Below, piece after piece: positions 33,456 through 43,831 of a DNA stretch of 64,000 bases. Source of the stretch: Sorghum bicolor (Eukaryota > Streptophyta > Magnoliopsida > Poales > Poaceae). The stretch spans positions 7,380,665-7,444,664 of the forward strand of contig NC_012876.2 in NCBI RefSeq assembly GCF_000003195.3, read 5' to 3'. A program made the position numbers and the translations under genes. The notes under the pieces are model-generated. The model had not been told where the DNA came from and searched no databases. It worked only from the letters and a program-made list of their open reading frames with translations. The number at the start of each line of letters is the position of its first letter. Within the stretch, counting starts at the first letter, position 1.

Positions 33456-34270
33456 GACTATCTCCAACAAAGAGAACCTAAAATGGAGACCTATTCTTTG
33501 ATTTAGGTCACGCACAGTATATAGATAGCAAACCCAAAACATTCCTTCTCCAACAGCTATCGCAAAAGCAGAGACCCAAAACTACCGTGCCGCCGCTCCG
33601 ACTGCTTGCCACGGGCATGCCGTCCTGCTCCCGCCACTCCCTGCCATGGATCCGCCTTGCCATGCTGGCCGCGCCCCGCTCCTGCCATGGACCCACCCAA
33701 CACTAGGCTGGAGTTCTTGTTTCCCTTGGACAGAGAAGCTCCGCCGCTGCTGCTTCGGTCGAGCGCATGGGAGCCCTGCCGACCCTGCCCCTGCAGCTGC
33801 TCGCAGGCTTACTCCGGCGGCCGGTGCGCTGCGCCGGGAGCCCCACCAACGATGGTGGCAGCGGAGCCAAAGGAGCTGTCCACGACCAAGCGGAGCCACC
33901 GCATCGCCCCGCACTGTCGGCTCTTCGTCCACGGCCTCTCGCCGCACGCCGACGGCGCCATGCTCGCGGAGGCCTTCTCCTGCTTCGAGCCCGTTGCGGA
34001 CCGTCGTCTATTTCGCGTCTGGCGGAGATGGAGGTGTGGTGCGCATCCCAGCAGAAGGGGATGAGGATTGGGAGAGAGAAGACAGCCACCGGACTCCATT
34101 TGGGTCGAGGAGAGAGAAGACAGGGAGAGAACGCATATTTGGGTTGCCTCTTCCCTTCTACCCAAAATAGGTGTTCCCTTTGGCTATTCTGTTGGAAGCG
34201 TTTTTTTTTTCACGGTACAGGACCCAAAATAGGTTTGGGTAATGGTTTGCCTAGCTTGTTGGAGTCAGTC
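33456..34270. mobile_element. Pack-type class II element (PIF/Harbinger-like) inside the solo LTR
   Basis: The terminal inverted repeats GACTATCTCCAACAA and, as complement of the right end, GACTGACTCCAACAA match at 13 of 15 positions. TAA is duplicated on each side (33453-33455, 34271-34273). The uninterrupted LTR copies at 15110 and 41625 show the empty site (CCTCTAACAAG-type). TAA duplication suggests PIF/Harbinger. The interior is GC-rich, unlike its surroundings, and carries a captured gene fragment rather than a transposase. Confidence 0.7.
33852..34020 (+). pseudogene. Captured RRM-like gene fragment
   Basis: An open frame encodes a piece resembling the start of an RNA-recognition motif: CRLFVHGLSP (RNP2-like beta strand) then MLAEAFSCFEPV (first helix). 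The RNP1 half is missing; the frame runs on into unrelated sequence. It is probably transduplicated from a host RNA-binding protein gene. It has no promoter of its own, and I regard it as non-functional. Confidence 0.5.
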
Positions 34271-36345
34271 TAACAAGTTAGAAAAGGTCTTCCTACTAAG
34301 CTAAAGCCAGAGCCATAATAGACAAATCCTCAAGTTGCTAAAAAGTCATTTTTATCGTTTGTTGCTTAAACATTAATTAAGTCACAAGGTCATGGTCACA
34401 TAATGAAAACCCAAATGCTATACTTGCCTTGATCATATTTCTCTGGTCCTGCTTGTAGTAGCACTCTTGATCATCCATGAACTGCTCACCGTCGATACTC
34501 CATCAGCAATCATCGACACACAAACAATCAAGACCAAACATATACAAAGCAAACAAGGCTATGATTAGAATAGTACACCAACAGTAGAAAAACAATAAGA
34601 AAAGTTGATAAAAGGATTCTACACATCGCTACAATCACACCGACGTAAGGATCACGAAAATCAGAGCTAAAATAGAGAAGATATGAATTTTCTAAGATTT
34701 CCTTTATAAAAGTAATTAATTAAATAAGGTCACAAAATTAAAAAGTTGCAAATTGGTGAAATAAATTTACTAACATGTAGTTCTCTTGAATATGAATCTA
34801 ACATAATTTGAATGGGTCAAATCGGTGTTAAAACGTATATTTATGAGCTAAATAAAATCAGTGGAAAACTTGTAATATCCTGAAAACGTATTTTGATTTA
34901 AACTAACGGGAATTACGTTTTCAAAAATAGAATACGTATTTTGAGAATATGCTTCGACTGCAGGTTCTATTTGACAAAAATGCAGGGGCTCTTTAACAAA
35001 AGATCCAGACGAAGGGTTACGGCCTAATCTGGAGCGTTGGATCTAAAACCTAGGGCTGAGATTAGATTAGAGAGAGTGGGGGTGGCGGCTGCCGGCCGGA
35101 ACAATGCCACTGCAGTGGTGCTGTGGCCAGAATCGGTCCGTCCTCGTCGGAGTTTTGCAATCCATCGACTTCGGACACCATAACTCACAGGGAGCAAGAG
35201 GAGCTTGTTGTGAACTCACCAGAGGCAAAAGTGGGGGCAAGGATGACCCGAGGATGTTCGGCATCGGGATTTGGGGATGACTACTCCCTGCACGAGTTCA
35301 ACATCCATTGGAGACTAAACCAGGACGAGAGAGAGATGGAGAAGAGGCTCGGCATCTCCGTAGGAGCGAGGCGAAGCTCAGCAAAGGGTTCTCGATGACC
35401 TTGGGACAACGCAGGGCTTGGACAGTGGTGGCGACGGCCTTCTTGCTTCTCCGATGAGATCCAAATGTGCGTCAGGAGAGCGGCTAAGTCGACCCATGTG
35501 TCTCGTAGATCGAAAAGGGAGTCGCGGATGATTGCCAAAAGCTATATAAAGGTCGGTTGGGCATGTTGGCAAACGATCCCGTGGAAAACGGGATTTGGCT
35601 TCCGCCTTGGTGGAGTCCTGCTAGGGCTCAAGGTGGAAGAAGAGAGGGGCACTGATGCGTAGGCCCGATTGGTCAGTGGGAGGGGAGAGAGAGACGCACT
35701 AGGCCAGCTGCTGATGAAGCTGGGCCAAGCTGCTGCTCGGTGCGGGCTCTCCTACTGGGTTGTGGTCTTGCTGGGCAGGCTATGCGTGGGAGAATGGGAC
35801 CCGACCCAAGAGCAAAGAGGGGGGGTTGGGCCACTCGGGCCAAAACAGGGAGGGAGAAGGTTTCTCCTTTTATTTTCTCTTCCAAATTTTCTAAGCCATT
35901 TGAAAACCATTTGAAATTCAATTTGAATTCATTTTGAATTTTAGTTTAAAAACACTCATCACAATAAATAAAATGTTGTGGCATGCATGCTCAAACATGT
36001 TGCTAATCTCGTATGGTAAGTTTTAATTTAATAAAAAATATTATTATTATTTTGTTTTATGAGCACAAAAATACAAAATTAAATCAATTTTCCTCTATTT
36101 TCAAAGGAGCAAAATTTAGGGTGTTACAAATTCCGCGAAGCGTGCATTTTGAAGTTGTTCCCCGTCCATCACCTCGAGAAGTGCAACTCTAGTTGAATGC
36201 TTGAGGGTTGGTGGAGAGCTCTTGGTCGTTGTAACACCCACATTAATAGTCAAGCTTGAGAAGGCTTGCTTAGCACATGAAGCAATCACTAAAAGACACG
36301 CCTTAATAAGGACGTAGGTTGCGGACAAGAAACTAAACATCAATG

Positions 36346-37561
36346 ATGTTTTAATAAGATCAACTCTAAGACCCTCTTTTTAAAACCTCATCATGTGTTC
36401 TCGAACATTTTCCTATTAATGTAGTTCCACCTAACTCTCTTAATCCCTACTTTGAATACAAAATATTTTGTTGTTTCAGAAAACTACCATAATTTCATAA
36501 AATGCTTTGATTTTCAAAACTAGAGATGTTAGATGTAAAAAATTTTGTATTTTGTATTTTTTTTAAAATAAAATATTGCTAAAACTATAGTCTTTTCTAA
36601 CCTCTCTTACTTTATAAAACTAAGGTTTCTTGTTTCACCAGTACTACAATTGTTCAAAATCACATCGGAATATAAAGCCCTACGACAACCTTGAGATCTA
36701 CGTGCAGATTGGTGGCGTACTACTCTCTCCACCTAAGAAAACAATTCTAGGTTAAACTAAATTAAACTCTTTTAAGTTTTTGTATCTCTAAATCAATTTA
36801 TTATTAAAATATATTACATAACTAATCTAATAATACTTAATATGATATTTAGAGCTCCAAATATATTTTTACAAAAATATATTTCATAACTTCTAGTATC
36901 ATTTTTGCTCCCTCCTTGAGGCATTTTAAAGGTCATAATTCTTTCCCTCCCTCCTTCATTGTTTCCAACTAAGAACTTGAATGGACCGCGGAAACCAACA
37001 AATGATGCTCCATCTCTTTTCTTCTACAACTAAAAATTACGAGACAGATATCATCTGCCCTGCTGCCTTCGCTTCACCCCCAAGTAAGCTTTGCCCAGCC
37101 ATGTCTCATCCATTCCCCTAGGCTGGTCTGCTCGGCTTTGGAAAAAAATGAAGGCATATAGTCTCTTAGAAGAAACATAAACCTTTAAATCCAAGTGAAC
37201 CTAGCTTTGTCTGATGCCCCACCCTACCCCTTGACACCGATGCCACCAAGCCTCCTCCATGACCGCCCCCGGTGCCTCCTAGCCCTCCCGTTGATGTTGA
37301 CGGCCTGCCTCTTCCCCTTCATGTCATTGACCTCCACCATCATGGTCAATGACTCTAGCGTTATCATCCTGCCCCGCCACTGCCCCCCTGGGACCACCAC
37401 CCCATCTCATTGCCCGCACATGCAGCTGTGCTAGCTATCCAGTAGATGCAGATGCAGCTCGCCAAGCACGTACTTGTCCTCCTGTCGCTGCAGCTTACCC
37501 CACGTGTGCTCAGTCTGCTCACGGCAGGTCGCTTCCTTTGTTAATAGGATCAGGGAGGGAG
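36346..37561. other. GLP2-GLP3 intergenic sequence
   Basis: AT-rich to about 36950, with CTCCCTCC-type motifs suggesting MITE debris near 36720-36960, then C-rich sequence. Open frames at 37195-37627 are low-complexity Pro/Leu/Ser readings without family signature. No gene supported. Confidence 0.5.
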
Positions 37562-37690
37562 CACTACTACAGAATTAACTTTATGTGCCGGTCCCATCAC
37601 TGTTGGTTTCTTAAAAATCGGCAGTGATAGTGGCTGATGGCTCAAGTGATGGGTCCAACCGGCGGCAGTGATATATGTTTTCTTGACTTA
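37562..37690. mobile_element. CACTA-like terminus fragment
   Basis: It begins CACTACTACAGAA, a CACTA-type end, followed by subterminal motifs (CCCATCACTGTTGG, ATCGGCAGTGAT, CCGGCGGCAGTGAT). No opposite terminus was seen, so it is a truncated end. Confidence 0.5.
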
Positions 37691-38579
37691 GGATCACGCA
37701 AGAACCAACCACAAAAAATTTAAGCACAAAAAAGAAGTGAAAAACATGGCATGTGTGGGCGAGGGACTAATTACCTGTAGATATAAGCCCGTAAGAGAGA
37801 ACGGGTCACGATTTTCATAGGCTTGGCTACTCCTCTGCCTATTAACTAAGATATGCCTCCCAGCGAAATGCCAACGTCAACACTGCCGGTCCTGCCAAAT
37901 GCATGATCGATTCAAAGAAAAAAGTCGCTACCTGATGCAGCAGGACGTTAATGAATTGCGGATATCATCTGAAAAAGTCAGGGAGCAGGCAACCAAATGA
38001 CTTACCTCACTGTACTGATAGACAGAAGATTCACATGATTTAACTCAAAAGTAAAAAGTGCACGGTGGCTACCCTTTACCAGTTCGTTCCCACCTTGGTA
38101 CGGAAGCATTCCACGGATTAATTCATGTATGCTAGTTCCGTATAAAATGGTGACCAAGTAAACATTGGAAACATGAGGATCGGAGTTGACTCTTTCTATC
38201 CTTATGTAAGCACAAACGCACGGATTGACCATTTGATCCATTATTGTTGTTTACACAACTATCATAGTCCACCGTCAGCTAACGTGATTACTGGTGGCCA
38301 GGAATGTCATAATCACCATTACAAAATAAATTATCTCTCCATATCAACAATTAACAAACCACGTTGTCCAAAAGGACTCATGGGCCTGTGTTAAAATTTA
38401 GATAAATATATATCCTAATTACTAGGCATAACCCCATTTTATGGTTTACTTCCTAATATTCTAGAAGTAATTTTAAAGGATAATTGCAATGGATTTTTTA
38501 GTGTCATGCGTGTGAAAATATTAAAAGCAAGGTTGTTGGTTTGCAAAAGTTGATATGTCAATAAGATAATTGCGTTGTT
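37691..38579. other. GLP3 distal upstream region
   Basis: From about 37870 it parallels the region upstream of GLP2. It includes the empty site of the 274-bp MITE and one W-box module (GAGTTGACTCTTTC around 38183; TTGAC also at 38226). No gene. Confidence 0.6.
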
Positions 38580-38805
38580 TACTCTGCAAGTTCCAGCAGC
38601 CGGAGACTGTTTCTTCTTTGTAGGTTGAACTTGGACTTCTTCAGTCATTAGCACGTTCCCGTCGCCACACTTGCCGCTGTGGCAGCCTATATAAACACAC
38701 CATCCCCATACCCCAAGCATCAACAGAGACACACAAATTGAACAAGAAGCTCTATAGCTGAGTTCGAAGAGCACAAACATAAAAGCAAGTGGAATACTAA
38801 TCCAG
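38580..38805 (+). promoter_or_regulatory. GLP3 proximal promoter
   Basis: TATA box TATATAA at 38688-38694, 118 bp before the ATG. It shares with GLP1 GCCGGAGACTGTTTCTTC, GTAGGTTGAACTTGGA and CACACTTGCCGCTGTGGCA. It is much closer to the GLP1 promoter than to that of GLP2. Confidence 0.7.
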
Positions 38806-39653
38806 ATGGCTCCCACAACCTACTTTCTCCTTGTTTCTTTTCTGGCATTGGTCACTTCTCAGGCCATTGCTTCTGACCCTAGCCCGCTCCAGGACTTTTG
38901 TGTAGCCGACATACACTCTCCAGGTATGCATGCACTCACTTTAAGTCATGCTATATATTCTTGTAGTAAATTGAGGATCGAATAATAATCATTTGTCACA
39001 ACAAACATTCTAATTAATGTTTTATGTGTGTCCTAATGTTTCTGATCTCTATATACCTATTTTCCTTCGTCTTTGTATATGCAGTGAAGGTGAATGGATT
39101 TGTTTGCAAGGACCCTATGGCCGTGAACGTGGATGACTTTTTCAAGGCAGCAAACCTTGACAAGCCTAGGGATACTATGAAAAGCAAGGTCGGATCCAAT
39201 GTCACTTTGATCAATGTCATGCAGTTGCCTGGACTCAACACCCTGGGCATCTCACTGGCTCGCATTGACTACGCACCATTAGGTCAGAATCCGCTACACA
39301 CCCACCCACGTGCCACAGAGATTCTCACCGTGCTTGAGGGTACACTCTATGTTGGATTTGTCACCTCCAACACAGACAACGGTAACAAGCTATTCACAAA
39401 GGTTCTCAACAAGGGTGACGTGTTTGTGTTCCCCCAAGGACTCATACACTTCCAATTCAACCCAGTCCATGACAAGCCAGCTGTCGCGATCGCTGCACTA
39501 AGCAGCCAGAACCCTGGGGCTATTACTATTGCCAACGCGGTCTTTGGATCAAAACCACCCATCTCAGATGATGTCTTGGCCAAAGCTTTCCAGGTGCAAA
39601 AGGGAACAATTGATTGGCTCCAAGCTCAATTCTGGGAGAACAACCACAACTAA
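38806..39653 (+). CDS. Germin-like protein 3 (cupin), GLP1/GLP2 mosaic
   Basis: Exons 38806-38923 and 39085-39653 with a 161-bp phase-1 intron; 228 residues. The signal peptide ([12 protein letters not shown]) is identical to GLP1 apart from A4T before it. C32/C47, N78-V-T and the metal ligands H111, H113, E118 and H161 are present. Position 110, just before the first ligand, is Leu (Pro in GLP1 and GLP2); position 55 is Val (Ala in the others). Up to about residue 115 the codons follow GLP1; after that, including N148, V167 and the 3' flank, they follow GLP2. Role as for GLP1: secreted Mn-binding cupin. Whether Leu110 affects the metal site cannot be judged from sequence. Confidence 0.95.
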
Positions 39654-39866
39654 GTAAATTGAGACTCACTTCATTGTTCGAAGATAGGTTTATACATGTA
39701 TTTTGCATACTCCCGTGTGTATTCAATTACGACATTCTAAGCTGATATGATAGAATAAATGGGAAGTTTATGTAACCAATCACTGTTTTTGTGTATCTGC
39801 TACAAGATATACCACCATGTTCTTTTTGAATATTTGAATTGAAGTACGTGAGGATCCTACATAATT
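39654..39866. other. GLP3 3' flank
   Basis: Closely matches the sequence after GLP2 (TAAGTAAATTG, AAGATAGGTTTATA, GAAGTACGTGAGGATCCTAC) up to the insertion at 39867. No gene. Confidence 0.6.
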
Positions 39867-40414
39867 TTCTCGATCACGCAAAAGGTTTACGTGTCTTATA
39901 TTAAAGTAGAGAAAATAGTTTGATACAATACGCCTTAGCAGTGCCCTAGAGGTCACAAGAGTTTTATATGGATGCTGAAAACCTCCGTAGTGTACTCAAA
40001 GGTATATTGTTACATTGGACACTGATTAACCCAAATTGCGGTACTGACTAGGAGGCATATGGCCGGAGCGCTGATCGACAGTGGTGCCGCTTGCGCGGAC
40101 CCACGTCGTGGTCCAGTGGGAACAACTCACGTAGCGCCTGCATATTGTTGGGGTCACCGCTGAAGATTTATCTATACGCCTTCATGGCTGATGTGGACGG
40201 AAAGGTCATCCGCTAGTTAGACTCAGAGCTTCACGAGAAGGTGTTCACCTTGCTTGAACGCCGGGATATAAGATATGTTCTGCGCCGCTATCTGCTTGCT
40301 CCTTTTGAGGAGCATGGGCGGTGCAATGTCTGCCATGGGTCGCATAATCGTGAAGCAGTTTCAGGAGTGGCGGCTGCCTCACTTTTGTAACTCACTCGGT
40401 AAATTGGACATGAT
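39867..40414. mobile_element. Unclassified ~550-bp insertion downstream of GLP3
   Basis: The paralogous GLP2 flank runs uninterrupted (CATAATTTATTGGATATTG). Here ATTT is followed by this insert and then ATTT again, a possible 4-bp duplication. The plus strand has coding-like stretches such as SELHEKVFTLLERRDIRYVL and HGRCNVCHG, broken by stops, so it may carry a captured gene piece. No terminal inverted repeat, LTR or poly-A tail was recognised. Confidence 0.4.
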
Positions 40415-40775
40415 TTATTGAATATTTTTGTATATGATATGCTGTTACATATATAAACTATATTTCTGGATGGTAATATGGAGATGAATATTGCATGGAG
40501 CCGTCGAAATTACTAAGCTAAACTGAACTATCAATCGGTACATAGGCTAAGATTAAATTAATCGACACAGTAGGTCTTGGAGCCAACGACCAGTGTGTTC
40601 CACTAGCTAGATGCATATAGTAACGGAAGTCAAGTGTCATATACTCATATGTGGTCACATCCAATTCTAACAATGTAAATACTAGTTAAATTCACTTTAC
40701 AAATGCAACACAAAAGTTCACACACATGAGAAAGCAATTGGGAGCTTCAGATAATCAGTTGGGATCTTCAGATAA
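40415..40775. other. GLP3 downstream segment up to element C/D
   Basis: It matches 31330-31680 downstream of GLP2. Just before the LTR are two copies of a 21-bp motif (CAATTGGGAGCTTCAGATAA-like, 40735-40775). A third copy starts at 17183, on the far side of the C/D 5' LTR. Confidence 0.65.
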
Positions 40776-43695
40776 TGTAATACTCGATTTTAAGGACAAA
40801 ATCAGATATGCACCATATGTGAGTTTTAGAAGTCAAATCTCACATATAGCTACAAATAATGGGTAATATCTAGAGACAATGCATAAATATATAACATACT
40901 TAGTATAAAAGAGATAACCTTCAGTATCAAACAGCGGATAGACAATCTCCAAACTTCGGGTATTACTTCTCTCCACAGGATCCAACTGACTGGTTGATCA
41001 CAAGCCTAACATCTCCTGGATTGTGGGGGAAATTGCAAGAGTGAGCACATATCGTACTCAACAAGTATAACCAGGGGTTCATGAGGCTCAAATAGCTGAC
41101 ACTGGTTTGACTGCATTTAGCTTTTATATGTAGATAACATATTTAATCATTGGATAGCAAATATCAAGGTAGCATATTAAATCCCATAACCACATGATCA
41201 ATTGTATACAAGAATTATGAATAATACATATAAACAACATAATAAACCATCATTATCATTTTTAATCATGTTCATCAGTGTCCGTCTATTCCGTCAGTTT
41301 TCCGGGCCGCCCGTATCCGTGGGCACGGCTAGTATACCAGATTTAACACTCTGCAGAGGTTGTACATCTTTACCCATGAGTCATGATTTACCCTTTCGCC
41401 CGAGGTGATCAGCCTCTTAGCTCACTTCCAAGGAAAGTCGGCAGGGTTCACTATGAAGTCTTTCAAAGGTTCGTCTAACAAGTTAGGGCCCCAAGGTTTC
41501 CTTTGCGTGCAGATATAGATACCCCCTTCCGAATGGCACAATGACGCGCAGCCTATACACATAAGGACAGGGGCTCGCACTATACCCAAAACGGTTCAGC
41601 CCCTCCGCCCTTTCGGGTAACCTCTAACAAGCTAGAAAAGCTTACTCATACTTGACTAAAGCCAGAGCCATATAGCCCTCATGGTTGTACGAGTTGTCTT
41701 AGCTTTTGCCAAGCGATAAGTCCTTATGGAGGGTCAAGATCAATCCAGCAAATGTCAGAGTTCTTTCCACCCTTTATATTCAAGTTGCTAGAAAGCTTAT
41801 TTTATTGTTTATTGTATATCCAAACATTCATGTTACATGATCATGGATTAGATTCAAGCACTAGCAGGAACTACCAAATGCATATCCAAAATAGGTAACA
41901 AGGAATCCAGAATAACAATCATCTATGATTCTCCTAAGGTCATCACGGTGGACACATGCATATGATAAATATTGTATTAATGGTATATAGGTAACAAGGA
42001 TGATCCCAAGTTATACTTGCCTTGATCAAAGCTCTCCTGAGCCTGCTGCTGGTCTTCAAAAGATTGACCTCGATCACCAACGTATCGCTCACTGTCTATA
42101 CCCAATCATCAATCAACAACGCGCATTCCAATGGACAATCATACACGAAGCAAACAAGCTATAATTAGAACAATACACCAAAAAGTGGTAAAACAAATAT
42201 AAAAGTTTATGAAAATATTCTACGCAGCGCTACGATCACACAAACGTAATGTTCACGAAAATCGGAATTGAAACGTAGAAGTTATGAATTTTCCAAGTTT
42301 TCCTATAGAGAAATAATTAACTAAATGCTACTGCAGAATTAAAAAGTTTCAAAACAGCAAACTAATACTTCTAACGTGTAGAGCTCGTGAATAAGAATCT
42401 AACGAAATTTGAATGGACAAAAACGGAGCTAAAAAGAGCATTTTATGAGCATTATAAAATCAGTGGCAAACTTGTAAATATCAGAAAATGTATTTTGAAT
42501 CAACCGACAGACTTTACGTTTTCAAAAACAGAATACGCCTTTCGTGAATGTGCCTTGGGCTGCGGGTTCTAATACGAGATTCTAGAGGGTCTCTTTAAGA
42601 AAACGGCCGGGCGAAGGGGTATCCTTCTTTTTTGGCCGTAGGATCGCGATGGAACGGTGCAGATCAGATCTGGGGAGAGAGGGAGGGAGCTCCGGCCAGC
42701 TACAGTGGCCAGCACGGTGGCGCCATTGCCGGAGGGCAGAACTCCTCGCCGGAGTTCGTCGTTTTCGCGATTCAGTGCATGATTCAACAAACGAAAAGAA
42801 TGGAAAGGCGTAGAAGCTTGCTGCGAACTCACCGAGACCAAAATCAAGGCTCGGGAAAAGCTTGAAGGCGTCCGACGGCTTGAGATGGCGGACCGGGCAC
42901 TCCTGCAAGGTACGGCATCGATGAGGGAGCTGTAGGGCGCGATAGAGATTAAAAGGGGAGGCTCAGAACCCTTGTAGGAGCAATACGAAGCTCGGCGTCA
43001 CGATTTAGGCGGCTCTAGGGCAGCACCGAGGAAGAACGATGGTGGCGGCAATCTTTGGCTTGCGGCGAGATCCAACCAGCGGCGATAGAAGTTATCTAGG
43101 GATTCCCCAATGTTGTGGATGGAAAGTGGAGTGCGCGGGGAGACCACAAAACTTTATAGGGCTTGATTTGGGAATCCCAGCACCAAATCCCGGATTTACA
43201 GGATGGGTTTCCATCTCGGTGAGAGAAGGAGAGACCGTCTCGGCCACGACCTGAGGAAGAAGAAAGGTAAGTCGCCGACGTGTGGGCTCCAGATGGCAGC
43301 GAGAGAAAGAAAGGGAGAAAGGGGAGGGGCGCGCTGCTGGGCCGGAGAAAGAAGTGGGCCGGGGCGGTTAGCTGGGTCGCGGGGGAGGAACGGGGGCTGG
43401 GCCGATGGGGAGTTGGGCTGGGCGCTGGATGGGGTCTTTTCCCCTTTCTTTTTTTTCTATTTTAATTTTCAAAGCCTTTTCCAAATAGAATTTTTAGAGC
43501 AACCAAAATCCACCCCAAAGCAATCAACACAACAATAAGATATGCTTCAGCATGTATGCATAAACAAGTTTCTAACTCTATGTTGAATTTTAAATTTCAA
43601 TAAAATTTATTTCTTCACTAATTTAAATGCTCACAGAAATATTTGAATAAATCAATTTAAATCTATTAATTTGAAAGCAAATTTTGGGTGTTACA
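40776..43695 (-). repeat. 3' LTR of element C/D
   Basis: 2920 bp; starts TGTAATACTC and ends GGGTGTTACA on the plus strand. It is nearly identical to 14265-17182. A minus-strand polypurine tract (TTAAGGGGGTAGAG) lies immediately to its right, so it is the 3' LTR of a minus-strand element. No 5-bp duplication links it with the flank at 17183. Confidence 0.9.
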
Positions 43696-43831
43696 AACTC
43701 TACCCCCTTAAAAGAATCTCGTCCTCGAGAATGAATAGTACTTACTCAAACAATTGTGGATATGATTTCCTCAGATCATCTTCTCTCTCCCAAGTTGCCT
43801 GTGCTTCTAAATACCGATTCCATTGTACTTT
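43696..43831 (-). pseudogene. Last codons of element C/D pol (chromodomain end)
   Basis: The minus strand encodes CKVQWNRYLEAQATWERED...YPQLFE and a stop at 43742-43744, the end of a Tekay-type chromodomain. It is cut at 43831 by the truncated 5' LTR of element B. The pol part between here and the remnant at 55862 is missing. Confidence 0.88.

Larger units (their letters stand above)
32730..36128 (-). mobile_element. Solo LTR of the C/D-related family with target duplication
   Basis: It starts TGTAATACC and ends GGGTGTTACA, and shares blocks with the C/D LTR (ACTCTGCAGAGGTTGTA, AGTTAGGGCCGCA, CCTATACACATAAGGACAG). A perfect 5-bp duplication AATTC lies on both sides (32725-32729, 36129-36133). 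There is no internal region or primer site, so it is the product of LTR-LTR recombination. Length is 3399 bp, of which 815 bp is a later class II insertion (33456-34270). It is clearly more diverged than the C/D LTR pair. Confidence 0.88.
32197..36345 (-). pseudogene. Decayed minus-strand gene, possibly receptor-kinase C-terminus, split by a solo LTR
   Basis: Flanking the solo LTR (32730-36128), minus-strand frames join in register across the target site. 36343 down to 36129 (ending VALLEVMDGEQLQNARFAE) continues into 32729 down to about 32600 (LLDKEASKYLSSIIEIAKRD...). Further down, another frame gives RPRMSHVIEGIAYARE (about 32590-32540), and 32340-32230 gives a stretch with KFASTSVINYL also found in the GLP1-flank copy. 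The RPxM..V motif and the preceding helix-like segment recall the last subdomain of plant receptor-like kinases. That identification is tentative. Frames are broken and no product is expected. Confidence 0.35.

Noticed and set aside
33606..34273. Four overlapping frames of 118-174 codons in the Pack-type element treated as genes
   Set aside because: Only the piece with the RRM-like motif has protein character; the others are GC-rich shadows.
37195..37627. Two plus-strand frames of 79 and 92 codons
   Set aside because: Pro/Leu/Ser/Cys-rich low-complexity readings without promoter, homology or conservation upstream of GLP2.
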